Positions 24,161 through 33,246 of a stretch of 33,246 nt of DNA are shown here, piece after piece. How positions within the stretch are numbered: position 1 is the first letter of the stretch; every line of letters starts with the position of its first letter. The notes beneath the pieces are model-generated. The model worked only from the letters and a program-made list of their open reading frames with translations, was not told where the DNA came from and ran no database searches. Both the position numbers and the translations under genes were made by a program. Source of the stretch: Moraxellaceae bacterium (GTDB taxonomy: Bacteria; Pseudomonadota; Gammaproteobacteria; Pseudomonadales; Moraxellaceae); contig JANYEL010000113.1 in the NCBI GenBank assembly GCA_025363155.1, positions 1 to 33,246 of the forward strand, given 5' to 3'.

Positions 24161-24193
24161 TTAAGTTCACTACAAGAGAAGTAGCGAACTTAA
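24161..24193 (-). terminator. Attenuator-like hairpin between rpmH and rnpA
   Basis: TTAAGTTC (24161-24168) pairs with GAACTTAA (24186-24193), and CTAC (24170-24173) with GTAG (24181-24184), with one mismatch between the two parts and a seven-base loop. It begins two bases after the rpmH stop on the minus strand. The T content after it is low, so it is probably a partial terminator or processing site that keeps RnpA well below L34. Confidence 0.6.
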
Positions 24194-24195
24194 GA

Positions 24196-24384
<189 letters not shown>

Positions 24385-24423
24385 CTATAGTGTCAATCCC
24401 TATATGCAACTAACGTGAAAACA

Positions 24424-24720
24424 TTGTTCACAACGTAAAGTATTGTTCAAAGACACTTTTTAGAACTTAGCCACAAATATACTTAAAGTTATCCACAGCT
24501 TGGGACTGGATTTTGTAGTTGATTTTTTTGTTTTTAGTTTTGGAAGTATTATTATTAGGCAACCACTTTTCTGGGCATAACCTAAAAAAAATAATATAAA
24601 TCAAAAAAATATCATGTTGATGAGGTTGTGGATGGTTTAGGTATAATTTGTGGATAAGTCTGTTGTTAAAACTATCAACAGCGTTGTCCACAAAGTTTTC
24701 CACAGAACTTATCCACAGAA
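24424..24720. other. Replication origin oriC with DnaA boxes and an AT-rich unwinding region
   Basis: Between rpmH and dnaA lie perfect DnaA boxes TTATCCACA at 24489-24497 (+), 24649-24657 (minus) and 24709-24717 (+). Near matches are TTTTCCACA at 24696-24704, TTGTCCACA at 24684-24692, TTAGCCACA at 24467-24475, TTGTTCACA at 24424-24432 and a weak one at 24627-24635 (minus). The three boxes at 24684, 24696 and 24709 start 12 and 13 bases apart, about one helical turn, so DnaA would line up on one face. The AT-rich stretch 24508-24620 between box clusters is the best candidate for duplex unwinding. The divergence of rpmH and dnaA supports this as the bidirectional origin. GC-skew analysis was not possible here. 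Confidence 0.85.
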
Positions 24721-25067
24721 CTTATTCAAAATCAGCCGTGATATTAACTAATTTTAGCAAAAATCATTTCAAAATTTGACAAAGGTGATGAAAAGCGATG
24801 ACAGGCTGTGTGGGATTGGCTAGAATGTTTTCATTCCGTCGGTTTGACTGACCGCAATCCTTGCAGCGGTTTCATAAACGTATTTTTTTTACGACCGCTG
24901 AATAAAATAGATGACAGACTGATTTGTTCAGTTAAGCTTAATCGCTCTTATTCATGTCATTGATGGTTTTTACTTGCTAAGCATTGAAAAATAATCATTT
25001 TTTAATTTGATTATGGATTTTTTGTTTTCGTTTCATACACATATTATTCGATATTTTGGGGAAGTTA
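24721..25067 (+). promoter_or_regulatory. dnaA promoter and long leader
   Basis: No gene is seen in this stretch. ATGACA (24798-24803) and TAGAAT (24821-24826), 17 bases apart, form the best promoter for dnaA and predict a start near 24832 with an untranslated leader of about 235 bases. In the leader CAGCGGT (24864-24870) pairs with ACCGCTG (24894-24900), with an inner CGTA/TACG around seven T's. The last 100 bases before dnaA are AT-rich with no further structure that I can name. Confidence 0.45.
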
Positions 25068-26471
25068 ATGGTTTGGGCGGATTGTCTTGAAGTATTGCGC
25101 CATGAGATGGCAGACAATTTGTTTACATTATGGATTCGTCCATTAAATGCAGAAGAGCAAGGTTCAATCTTGTCTCTCTATACGCCAAATGCATATTTTG
25201 TAAAATATATTACTGAACATTATATTGAGCGAATTCGCGCGCTTGCTTATGAATATAGCAAAGGCGAAATTACTGACGTCCAAGTGAAATTTGATCCTCG
25301 ACATGGTTCGATTAATGCGAATAAAATTAAAACTGCTTCAGTTCAAGATAATAATAAAGATGCCGCATCAAATATTACCCATGATTTAAATCTGAATAAT
25401 GTCGATGCATATAGCCAGTCTTCATTTAATATCCCACCTGAACAAGTTCGCAGAACATTAAATAAGGGTTATGTCTTTCAAGAGTTTGTCGAAGGCCCGA
25501 CCAATAAGATGGCTTTTGAGACCTGTAAAACGGTTGTCGATCAACTTGGTGATTCAAAACATAATCCATTATTTTTATATGGTGCAACGGGTTTAGGTAA
25601 AACCCACTTAATGCAAGCCGTAGGTCATGCGGTACTCGATCGAAACCCGAGTGCTCGCGTCATGTATATGACCTCAGAACAATTTGTTTCTGGTTTTGTC
25701 ACAGCACTTCAGCAACAACGTATTGATAAATTTAAAAAAGATTGTAGAACACTCGATTTATTATTGGTTGATGATATTCAATTCTTGGCGGGCAAAGCGG
25801 CCAGTTTGGAAGAGTTCTTTAATACATTTAATGAATTACTAACCGAATCTAAGCAGATTATTCTTACTTCAGATCGTTATCCAAAAGAAATCACTGAAAT
25901 GGATGCGCGATTAGTTTCTCGTTTTTCTTGGGGATTATCAATTGCGGTTGAACCACCAGAATTAGAAAACCGTGTGGATATTTTATTACGTAAAGCTAAA
26001 CTCAGTGATTATGAATTACCGAGAAATTGTGCATTATTTATTGCCCAACAAGTTCAAGCCAACGTGCGTGAATTAGAAGGTGCACTTAATAAAGTAATCG
26101 CAACGGCACGATTTAAAGGTGTTGAAATCAGTGTTGAAATTATTAAAGAAGCACTGAAAGATCAAATCTCCATTCGCGCCAGACAAATTAGTGTCGATAA
26201 TATTCAAAAAGTCGTAGTTGAATATTTCCGTATTCCATTACGTGAATTAACAGGTACTAAACGGACGCGCGTTTATGTCCGTCCACGTCAAATGGCGATG
26301 GGATTATCGCGTGAATTAACCGGTGATAGTTTCCCAGAAATTGGTCAGGCATTTGGTGGACGTGATCATACGACGGTCATGCATGCGTGCGATAAAGTAC
26401 AAGAGTTGTGTCAGACGGATCCTGCATTTGCAGCTGATTACAAAAATTTGCTCAGGATGCTACAAGGGTAA
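25068..26471 (+). CDS. dnaA: Chromosomal replication initiator protein DnaA
   Basis: A 467-residue AAA+ ATPase that binds the DnaA boxes and opens oriC. Domain I (1-about 80) begins W-A-D-C-L-E-V-L-R. Domain II is a short polar linker. Domain III has Walker A G-A-T-G-L-G-K-T at 172-179 and Walker B L-L-L-V-D-D-I-Q-F near 231-239. Domain IV carries the DNA-binding signature G-G-R-D-H-T-T-V-M-H-A. I chose the ATG at 25068 because GGGGAAG just upstream is a strong ribosome binding site and the length equals E. coli DnaA; a TTG at 25056 would overlap that site. The dnaN gene follows after 155 bases. Confidence 0.98.
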   Translation: MVWADCLEVLRHEMADNLFTLWIRPLNAEEQGSILSLYTPNAYFVKYITEHYIERIRALAYEYSKGEITDVQVKFDPRHGSINANKIKTASVQDNNKDAASNITHDLNLNNVDAYSQSSFNIPPEQVRRTLNKGYVFQEFVEGPTNKMAFETCKTVVDQLGDSKHNPLFLYGATGLGKTHLMQAVGHAVLDRNPSARVMYMTSEQFVSGFVTALQQQRIDKFKKDCRTLDLLLVDDIQFLAGKAASLEEFFNTFNELLTESKQIILTSDRYPKEITEMDARLVSRFSWGLSIAVEPPELENRVDILLRKAKLSDYELPRNCALFIAQQVQANVRELEGALNKVIATARFKGVEISVEIIKEALKDQISIRARQISVDNIQKVVVEYFRIPLRELTGTKRTRVYVRPRQMAMGLSRELTGDSFPEIGQAFGGRDHTTVMHACDKVQELCQTDPAFAADYKNLLRMLQG

Positions 26472-26525
26472 TTCTTAAAGCCCTTTTTGTTGTGTAGAAT
26501 CTTTGCATTAGCCATATTTTATTCA

Positions 26526-26576
26526 AGCATTTTTATTTGAATTTTCATTATTGTTTTCAGATAAAAATGCTATAAC
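26526..26576 (+). promoter_or_regulatory. 11-bp inverted repeat and possible dnaN promoter in the dnaA-dnaN spacer
   Basis: AGCATTTTTAT (26526-26536) is perfectly complementary to ATAAAAATGCT (26561-26571) across a 24-base loop. The right arm runs into an extended -10 element TGC-TATAAC (26568-26576), which could start dnaN transcripts near 26583. The overlap suggests an operator or a leader hairpin, but neither is proven. Confidence 0.4.
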
Positions 26577-26626
26577 TCATTTACATCAATGATTAAATTT
26601 TTTAGATATCAGAGTACGACAGGATT

Positions 26627-27796
26627 ATGAAACTTAAAATTACTAAGGATTTGTTTTTACGCGCATTATCTCAAGTTTCAAGCGCAGTTGAACGTCGCCA
26701 CACACTGCCTATTTTGTCTAATCTTAAACTTGAAGTGACGTTAACTCATTTAACATTAACTGCATCTGACCTCGAAGTGGAATTGGTTGCGGTTGTGCCA
26801 CTACCAGATGGAGCCTGTTTAGAAGCAGGCGCAACGACTTTGTCTGCGCGTAAGCTGATGGATATTTGTAAATCACTGCCGTCTGCAGCGTTAATTGACT
26901 TACAAACTGCCGACGATCGTCGTTGCCAATTAAAATCGGGTAATAGCCGTTTTATGCTCGGCACATTGCCAGCAGAAGACTTCCCTTTACTCAGCGGTGG
27001 TTCTAATGACTCGTTGAATAATGGCACCCGTCTGCAAGTTGATCAGCGCGCGCTGAAACGTCTTCTGGATAAAACTGCTTTTGCGATGGCGATTCAAGAT
27101 GTGCGTTTTTATCTGACGGGTATGTTGTTCGAAGCTTCTGAAGCGCAATTGCGCACTGTCACTACCGACGGTCATCGTTTGGCGATGTTTGAGACTGCGG
27201 CGGTGCTGGAAGGCGGTCAAAGTGTACAAGCGATTGTGCCGCGCAAAGGTGTGCTCGAACTACAACGTTTATTAGGTGCAGAAGAGAGTCAACTTTCAAT
27301 TCTCGTTGGTCGTGAGTTTTTGAGCGTAACTTTAACCCAGCAAAATAAAGCGCAAGAAGGTCAGCAAACCGTTGATATCGAAATTCGCTTTACGACGAAA
27401 TTAATTGATGGCAAGTTCCCTGATTACCGTCGTGTCATTCCAAAAAATGGTGATAAAGTGATGCAAGTTGCTTTGGATGAATTCAAGCAAACCTTGCAAC
27501 GTGTTGCCATTTTAAGTAATGAAAAATTGCGTGGCGTGTTCTTACAACTGAATAATCACAATATGCAAATGCGTGCGAATAATGCTGAGCAAGATGAAGC
27601 GGTTGAAGATCTGTTAATTAGCTATCAAGGCGCGCCGCTAGAAATGTCATTCAACGCGCAATACTTACTCGATATTATTAATGTTATTGAAGGCTCAACC
27701 TTGCAAATGACATTAAGCGATGCCAATGCATCCGCCTTAGTCCAAGACCCATCAGAAAATGGTGCGGTTTATGTGGTTATGCCAATGCGTGTTTAA
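26627..27796 (+). CDS. dnaN: DNA polymerase III beta subunit (sliding clamp)
   Basis: A 389-residue protein made of three similar clamp domains that dimerises into a ring around DNA and holds Pol III on its template. Typical sequences are the start M-K-L-K-I-T-K-D-L-F-L, T-L-P-I-L-S-N-L near residue 25, T-D-G-H-R-L-A near 180, K-F-P-D-Y-R-R-V-I-P near 263 and the C-terminal V-V-M-P-M-R-V at the partner-binding pocket. Length is slightly above E. coli (366). AGGA upstream of the ATG serves as ribosome binding site. It lies in the conserved dnaA-dnaN-recF-gyrB order. Confidence 0.98.
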   Translation: MKLKITKDLFLRALSQVSSAVERRHTLPILSNLKLEVTLTHLTLTASDLEVELVAVVPLPDGACLEAGATTLSARKLMDICKSLPSAALIDLQTADDRRCQLKSGNSRFMLGTLPAEDFPLLSGGSNDSLNNGTRLQVDQRALKRLLDKTAFAMAIQDVRFYLTGMLFEASEAQLRTVTTDGHRLAMFETAAVLEGGQSVQAIVPRKGVLELQRLLGAEESQLSILVGREFLSVTLTQQNKAQEGQQTVDIEIRFTTKLIDGKFPDYRRVIPKNGDKVMQVALDEFKQTLQRVAILSNEKLRGVFLQLNNHNMQMRANNAEQDEAVEDLLISYQGAPLEMSFNAQYLLDIINVIEGSTLQMTLSDANASALVQDPSENGAVYVVMPMRV

Positions 27797-27863
27797 AGCG
27801 TTAATTAATTCTTAAATTATAAACGGTTTAAATTTTAGCTGATCATTTTGAGTTAGAAACCTT

Positions 27864-28937
27864 ATGCATCTTGATCGTGTAAGGATCGAACGTCTAAGAA
27901 ACATCATCAATATCGACATGTCCCCCCTCGCGCCATTGAATATTATTCATGGTGCGAATGGGAGTGGCAAATCTTCGGTTATCGAAGCCATTCATTTATT
28001 GGCAACGGGTCGTTCCTTTCGTACTGCAAACCCTAAGCACTATATTCAGTATCAGCGCCAAGATGCGTTGATCTATGCAGAGTCAAAAAAAAATCGTCTC
28101 GGCCTTAATAAGGCGAGTGACAATCAAGCCACGGTTCGCTTAGATGGGGAAACCGTCAGTCAAAGTGAAATTGCCCGAATACTCCCAGTACAATTGATTA
28201 ATCCTGAAAATATGGATTTATTAGAAAGCGGCAGCAAGCCTCGCAGACAACTTTTAGATTGGTTAATGTTCCACGTGGAACATGAATTCCATGGTCTGTG
28301 GCTACGTTATCAGCGTGCGCTTAAACAAAGAAATGCCTTACTCAAAACGACATCTAGTGCTACCGAAATGTTGGTTTGGGAACAAGAAATGGCAAACACT
28401 GGCGCCCAAATTCATTTAATTAGAACCCGCGTATCAGAAGAATGGTCGGTTTTTTTTGCGCAAATTATTCAAGAGTTATTACCCGCGCAGACGATCACCA
28501 TTGAATACATGCCAGGCTTTGATATCGAGCAAGGTCTGCTGCAAACCTTGATTGATTCGCGGGCGCGGGATAAAGAACGTGGGCATAGTTTGTATGGCAT
28601 TCATCGTGCGGATTTGCGCTTTCGAACTGCGCATGGGACGGCTGAACAGACCTTATCGCGTGGCCAGAAGAAGCTGTTGATCCTTGCGCTAAAGCTATCG
28701 CAAATGAAGATGCTTTATGCCAAGGGATGCGCTTCTGTGGTACTATTGGATGATATGACCGCAGAGCTGGACAGTGCTGCCCAAGCCCGTTTAATCGCCT
28801 TGTTGATCGCTTTAAACAGTCAGATTTTTATGACCACAGTCGATCTGGTTGCGGTGCAATTGGTGCTTGAAGATGTCGATCTTGAGACCGCGTTTTTTCA
28901 TTTGCAAGACGGTTGTGTGGTCAAGAATGCTGTTTAG
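27864..28937 (+). CDS. recF: DNA replication and repair protein RecF
   Basis: A 357-residue SMC-like ATPase that, with RecO and RecR, loads RecA at gaps. It starts M-H-L-D-R-V-R-I-E-R-L-R-N and shows Walker A G-A-N-G-S-G-K-S near residue 31, the ABC signature L-S-R-G-Q-K-K near 265 and Walker B V-V-L-L-D-D-M-T-A-E-L-D near 293. Length is normal (E. coli 357). A perfect parS-like palindrome sits in the frame at 28266-28283 and encodes M-F-H-V-E-H. Confidence 0.97.
   Translation: MHLDRVRIERLRNIINIDMSPLAPLNIIHGANGSGKSSVIEAIHLLATGRSFRTANPKHYIQYQRQDALIYAESKKNRLGLNKASDNQATVRLDGETVSQSEIARILPVQLINPENMDLLESGSKPRRQLLDWLMFHVEHEFHGLWLRYQRALKQRNALLKTTSSATEMLVWEQEMANTGAQIHLIRTRVSEEWSVFFAQIIQELLPAQTITIEYMPGFDIEQGLLQTLIDSRARDKERGHSLYGIHRADLRFRTAHGTAEQTLSRGQKKLLILALKLSQMKMLYAKGCASVVLLDDMTAELDSAAQARLIALLIALNSQIFMTTVDLVAVQLVLEDVDLETAFFHLQDGCVVKNAV
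28266..28283. promoter_or_regulatory. parS centromere-like site inside recF
   Basis: ATGTTCCACGTGGAACAT is an 18-bp perfect palindrome holding TGTTCCACGTGGAACA, which closely matches the ParB-binding parS consensus and the pseudomonad variant in particular. It lies about 3.6 kb to the right of the origin boxes, where ParB sites are expected. Confidence 0.9.
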
Positions 28938-29018
28938 GGAAGACTAAAACCCAAAAGGAAGTTGCAAAGCCGCTTTTCAATAAGTGGCTTAAAAGATCGC
29001 ATTTATTTGGTATTTTAT

Positions 29019-29057
29019 AAAACAGAGTTGGCTGATCTTGCTATCAGCTTCTGTTTT
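29019..29057 (+). promoter_or_regulatory. Two-part hairpin upstream of gyrB
   Basis: AAAACAG (29019-29025) pairs with CTGTTTT (29051-29057), and GCTGAT (29031-29036) with ATCAGC (29043-29048) inside it. The structure ends nine bases before the gyrB ribosome binding site. It may be a leader element of gyrB or a weak recF terminator. Confidence 0.4.
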
Positions 29058-29059
29058 GA

Positions 29060-31564
<2,505 letters not shown>

Positions 31565-31593
31565 TTGCTGATGAAATTGTGGTGAGTTGAAAG

Positions 31594-31624
31594 AAAAATC
31601 GATGCCTTAGGGGTGTCGATTTTT
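31594..31624 (+). terminator. Intrinsic terminator of gyrB
   Basis: AAAAATCGATGCC (31594-31606) pairs with GGTGTCGATTTTT (31612-31624) through 13 pairs, two of them G-U; T's run to 31626. Confidence 0.88.
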
Positions 31625-31734
31625 TTATGCGACCTCGTGCTGACTTTGGTTAGTTTAATGTTGAATTGGTATAAGATAATGCGTGCATCTTTGAATACAA
31701 CAACAACTTTTGCTTATCTTGAAAGGATCTTTTT

Positions 31735-32559
31735 ATGGGTTTACGTGTCCATCATTTGAACTGCGGAACGATGTGTCCGGTCTGTGCTAAATTGATCAAT
31801 GGAGAGGGCGGCTGGTTAGAGCCTGCCAAAATGGTCTGCCATGTCTTACTGATTGAAACGCCGCGCGATGGACTGGTTTTGGTGGATACGGGAATTGGTC
31901 GACTTGATGTGAATGAGCCTGTTCGTTTAGGTCGGCCATTTTTGGCTATGATGCGCCCCGTAATGAGTCTCGCTGAAACTGCAGTGACACAAGTGCAACA
32001 GCTTGGATTTAAGGTCGAAGATGTGCGCCATATTATTGTGACCCATCTGGATTTAGATCATGCCAGCGGATTGCCTGATTTTCCTAATGCTAAGGTGCAT
32101 GTTTTTGAGCCTGAGTTTCAGGCAGCGATGCATCCCGATTTCCGCAGTAAGTCACGCTATTTACCCGCGCAGTGGGCGCATAGCCCGCGCTGGGTTAAGT
32201 ACCCTGCCAATGTTGGCGAAAGCTGGTTTGGCTTTAACAATGCTCATCCCATTCAAGGACTTTCGGAAGACATCTTGCTGGTGCCGCTGATTGGACATAC
32301 GCATGGTCATTGTGGTGTTGCTGTACGCGGAGAAGAGGGTTGGATGCTGCACTGCGGCGATGCCTATTTCTTTCGTGGGCAATTGCAGCAACCGCCAGTA
32401 ATGCCACTGGGAATACGCCTGTTTGAGAAATTGGTACAGACTGAGCGTAAGGCGCGAATAGAAAATCTAAATCGTTTAAACGCACTGCAGCAATCACATG
32501 GACCTGAAATCCAGATATTCTGTGCGCATGATCCTGTTGAGTTTGCACGATTTAAATAA
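31735..32559 (+). CDS. Metallo-beta-lactamase-fold hydrolase (lactonase-like), substrate unknown
   Basis: A 274-residue protein with the MBL fold. The metal-binding motif is T-H-L-D-L-D-H-A-S-G near residue 103 (H-x-D-x-D-H, where the classical motif has H-x-H-x-D-H). Later ligands are the H of G-H-T-H-G-H near 187, the D of H-C-G-D-A near 205 and a final H in F-C-A-H-D near 266. The layout is close to AHL-lactonase-like hydrolases. An N-terminal M-C-P-V-C pattern (near 13-17) could be a second metal or redox site. AAAGGA upstream of the ATG is a good ribosome binding site. The gene has its own space after the gyrB terminator and ends before a parS-like site. Quorum-signal cleavage is possible but not shown. 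Confidence 0.8.
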   Translation: MGLRVHHLNCGTMCPVCAKLINGEGGWLEPAKMVCHVLLIETPRDGLVLVDTGIGRLDVNEPVRLGRPFLAMMRPVMSLAETAVTQVQQLGFKVEDVRHIIVTHLDLDHASGLPDFPNAKVHVFEPEFQAAMHPDFRSKSRYLPAQWAHSPRWVKYPANVGESWFGFNNAHPIQGLSEDILLVPLIGHTHGHCGVAVRGEEGWMLHCGDAYFFRGQLQQPPVMPLGIRLFEKLVQTERKARIENLNRLNALQQSHGPEIQIFCAHDPVEFARFK

Positions 32560-32568
32560 GGTCTTAAA

Positions 32569-32584
32569 TGTTCCACGTGGAACG
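32569..32584. promoter_or_regulatory. parS centromere-like site between genes
   Basis: TGTTCCACGTGGAACG matches the recF and gyrB sites at 15 of 16 positions; the core GTTCCACGTGGAAC (32570-32583) is a perfect palindrome. It lies ten bases after the stop of the MBL-fold gene, just before the terminator. Confidence 0.85.
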
Positions 32585-32592
32585 TAGGCGTA

Positions 32593-32619
32593 AAAAACGA
32601 CACATTGCGTGTCGTTTTT
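32593..32619. terminator. Bidirectional terminator between the MBL-fold gene and the ABC-F gene
   Basis: AAAAACGACAC (32593-32603) pairs with GTGTCGTTTTT (32609-32619), loop ATTGC; T-runs are present on both strands, fitting the convergent genes. Confidence 0.92.
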
Positions 32620-32646
32620 ATTGGGAGATTGTTACTCTGCTTTGCA

Positions 32647-33246
32647 CTATGCAGATTCAAGCTCATCTAACTGCATCATCATTTCCAGAAGGCTTTCATC
32701 GAGCTGTGCAATGGCAGTTAACGATTGCTGTTGTTGCTCCATGAGTTTGAGTAGCTCAGCTTTGCGCGCAGCTTCATATAAACCAGAGTCAGCCATGGTT
32801 TGTTCAAGCTGCTTTAACTTTGCTTGGTGATCCTTAATATCCTTTTCGGCTTTCTCAATTTTGCTGCGTAGCGGGCGCGTTTGTTCGCGTTTTGCAGCCG
32901 CTTCTTTTCGTGCTAACTCTTTATCGATTGGTTTGCTCGATGCAGTTGATTTCTCAACGGCTGGTGTAGCGACTGCTTCTTTTACAGGTACGACCTTAGC
33001 TGGAGTTGGCTCGTTACTTTTGCTAGCCGCTTTCTCTTGCTTTGGTGTTTTCACCGCCATTTCTTGCTGACGAGTTAGTTTGAGCCACTGTGCATAGTCT
33101 GCTAAGTCACCATCGAACGTACTGCAAACACCGCCATGAACCAGCAGTAAATCATCACAGACGCTGGCAATCAATTGACGTTCGTGGGAAACCAGAACAA
33201 CGGCTCCCTTGAAGTCTTGCAGCGCTAACGTCAGCGCATGGCGCAT
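32647..33246 (-). CDS. ABC-F family ATPase (YheS type), C-terminal fragment (cut by window edge)
   Basis: The last 199 codons of a gene that enters from the right edge. The visible part starts inside the second ATPase domain, just after Walker B: M-R-H-A-L-T-L-A-L then the H-switch V-L-V-S-H-E-R-Q-L-I and the D-loop region. After F-D-G-D-L-A-D-Y-A-Q-W comes a low-complexity K/A/P/V linker (about 70-105) and a C-terminal coiled coil (about 110-199). The sequence L-Y-x-x-x-R-K-A-E-L in the coiled coil fits E. coli YheS. ABC-F proteins bind the ribosomal E site and ease translation stalls. It converges on the MBL-fold gene. Confidence 0.88.
   Translation of the reverse strand: MRHALTLALQDFKGAVVLVSHERQLIASVCDDLLLVHGGVCSTFDGDLADYAQWLKLTRQQEMAVKTPKQEKAASKSNEPTPAKVVPVKEAVATPAVEKSTASSKPIDKELARKEAAAKREQTRPLRSKIEKAEKDIKDHQAKLKQLEQTMADSGLYEAARKAELLKLMEQQQQSLTAIAQLDESLLEMMMQLDELESA

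Overview
The window spans a chromosomal replication origin and about 33 kb around it. It looks like a gammaproteobacterium of the order Pseudomonadales, most likely family Moraxellaceae (an Acinetobacter relative). The reasons are the divergent blocks rpmH-rnpA-yidD-yidC-mnmE (leftward) and dnaA-dnaN-recF-gyrB (rightward) around an origin rich in DnaA boxes, a tpiA-secG-tRNA-Leu-tRNA-fMet-rimP-nusA-infB-rbfA series, Acinetobacter-like RimP and DnaA N-termini, parS sites with the TTCCACGTGGAA core used by pseudomonads, and base composition in the mid-40s percent GC judged by eye. No phage, transposase, CRISPR array or classical accessory island is visible.

Layout, left to right. 1-123: start of recN (minus), cut by the edge. 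368-2141: three tightly spaced genes of unknown function (Sel1-like protein with a C-terminal membrane segment, DUF3592-like two-pass protein, secreted low-complexity protein with a C-terminal membrane anchor). 2351-5699: ppnP, a TerC-family transporter, rlmB and an EamA transporter (all plus). 5696-10786: a minus-strand block with a carboxymuconolactone decarboxylase-family gene and the type IV pilus assembly genes pilB, pilC, pilD followed by coaE. 10964-11242: DUF1653 gene, divergent from tpiA. 11322-18579: tpiA, secG, tRNA-Leu(GAG), initiator tRNA, rimP, nusA, infB, rbfA, closed by a strong terminator; this is the translation/transcription factor operon known from many gammaproteobacteria. 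18853-19696: a GlsB/YeaQ-type small membrane protein and an orphan DNA-binding protein of a type I associate with plasmid replication modules, surrounded by GTATCG/CGATAC repeats. 19758-24330: mnmE, yidC, yidD, rnpA, rpmH (minus). About 24424-25067: oriC and the dnaA leader. 25068-31564: dnaA, dnaN, recF, gyrB. 31735-33246: a metallo-beta-lactamase-fold hydrolase and the C-terminal part of an ABC-F ATPase (YheS type).

Functionally the centre is origin firing (DnaA and its boxes), replication and repair (DnaN, RecF, GyrB, RecN), origin segregation (three parS sites, two inside the recF and gyrB reading frames), ribosome and translation factors (RimP, IF2, RbfA, RlmB, L34, initiator tRNA, MnmE) and protein export (SecG, YidC, YidD). 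The points most worth a second look are the unknown three-gene cluster, the orphan plasmid-type DNA-binding gene with its 20-bp in-frame repeat, the parS sites in coding sequence, a U1/U72 initiator tRNA, an acidic insertion in RimP, and many strong hairpins between genes. Everything was read by eye; no database search or folding program was run.
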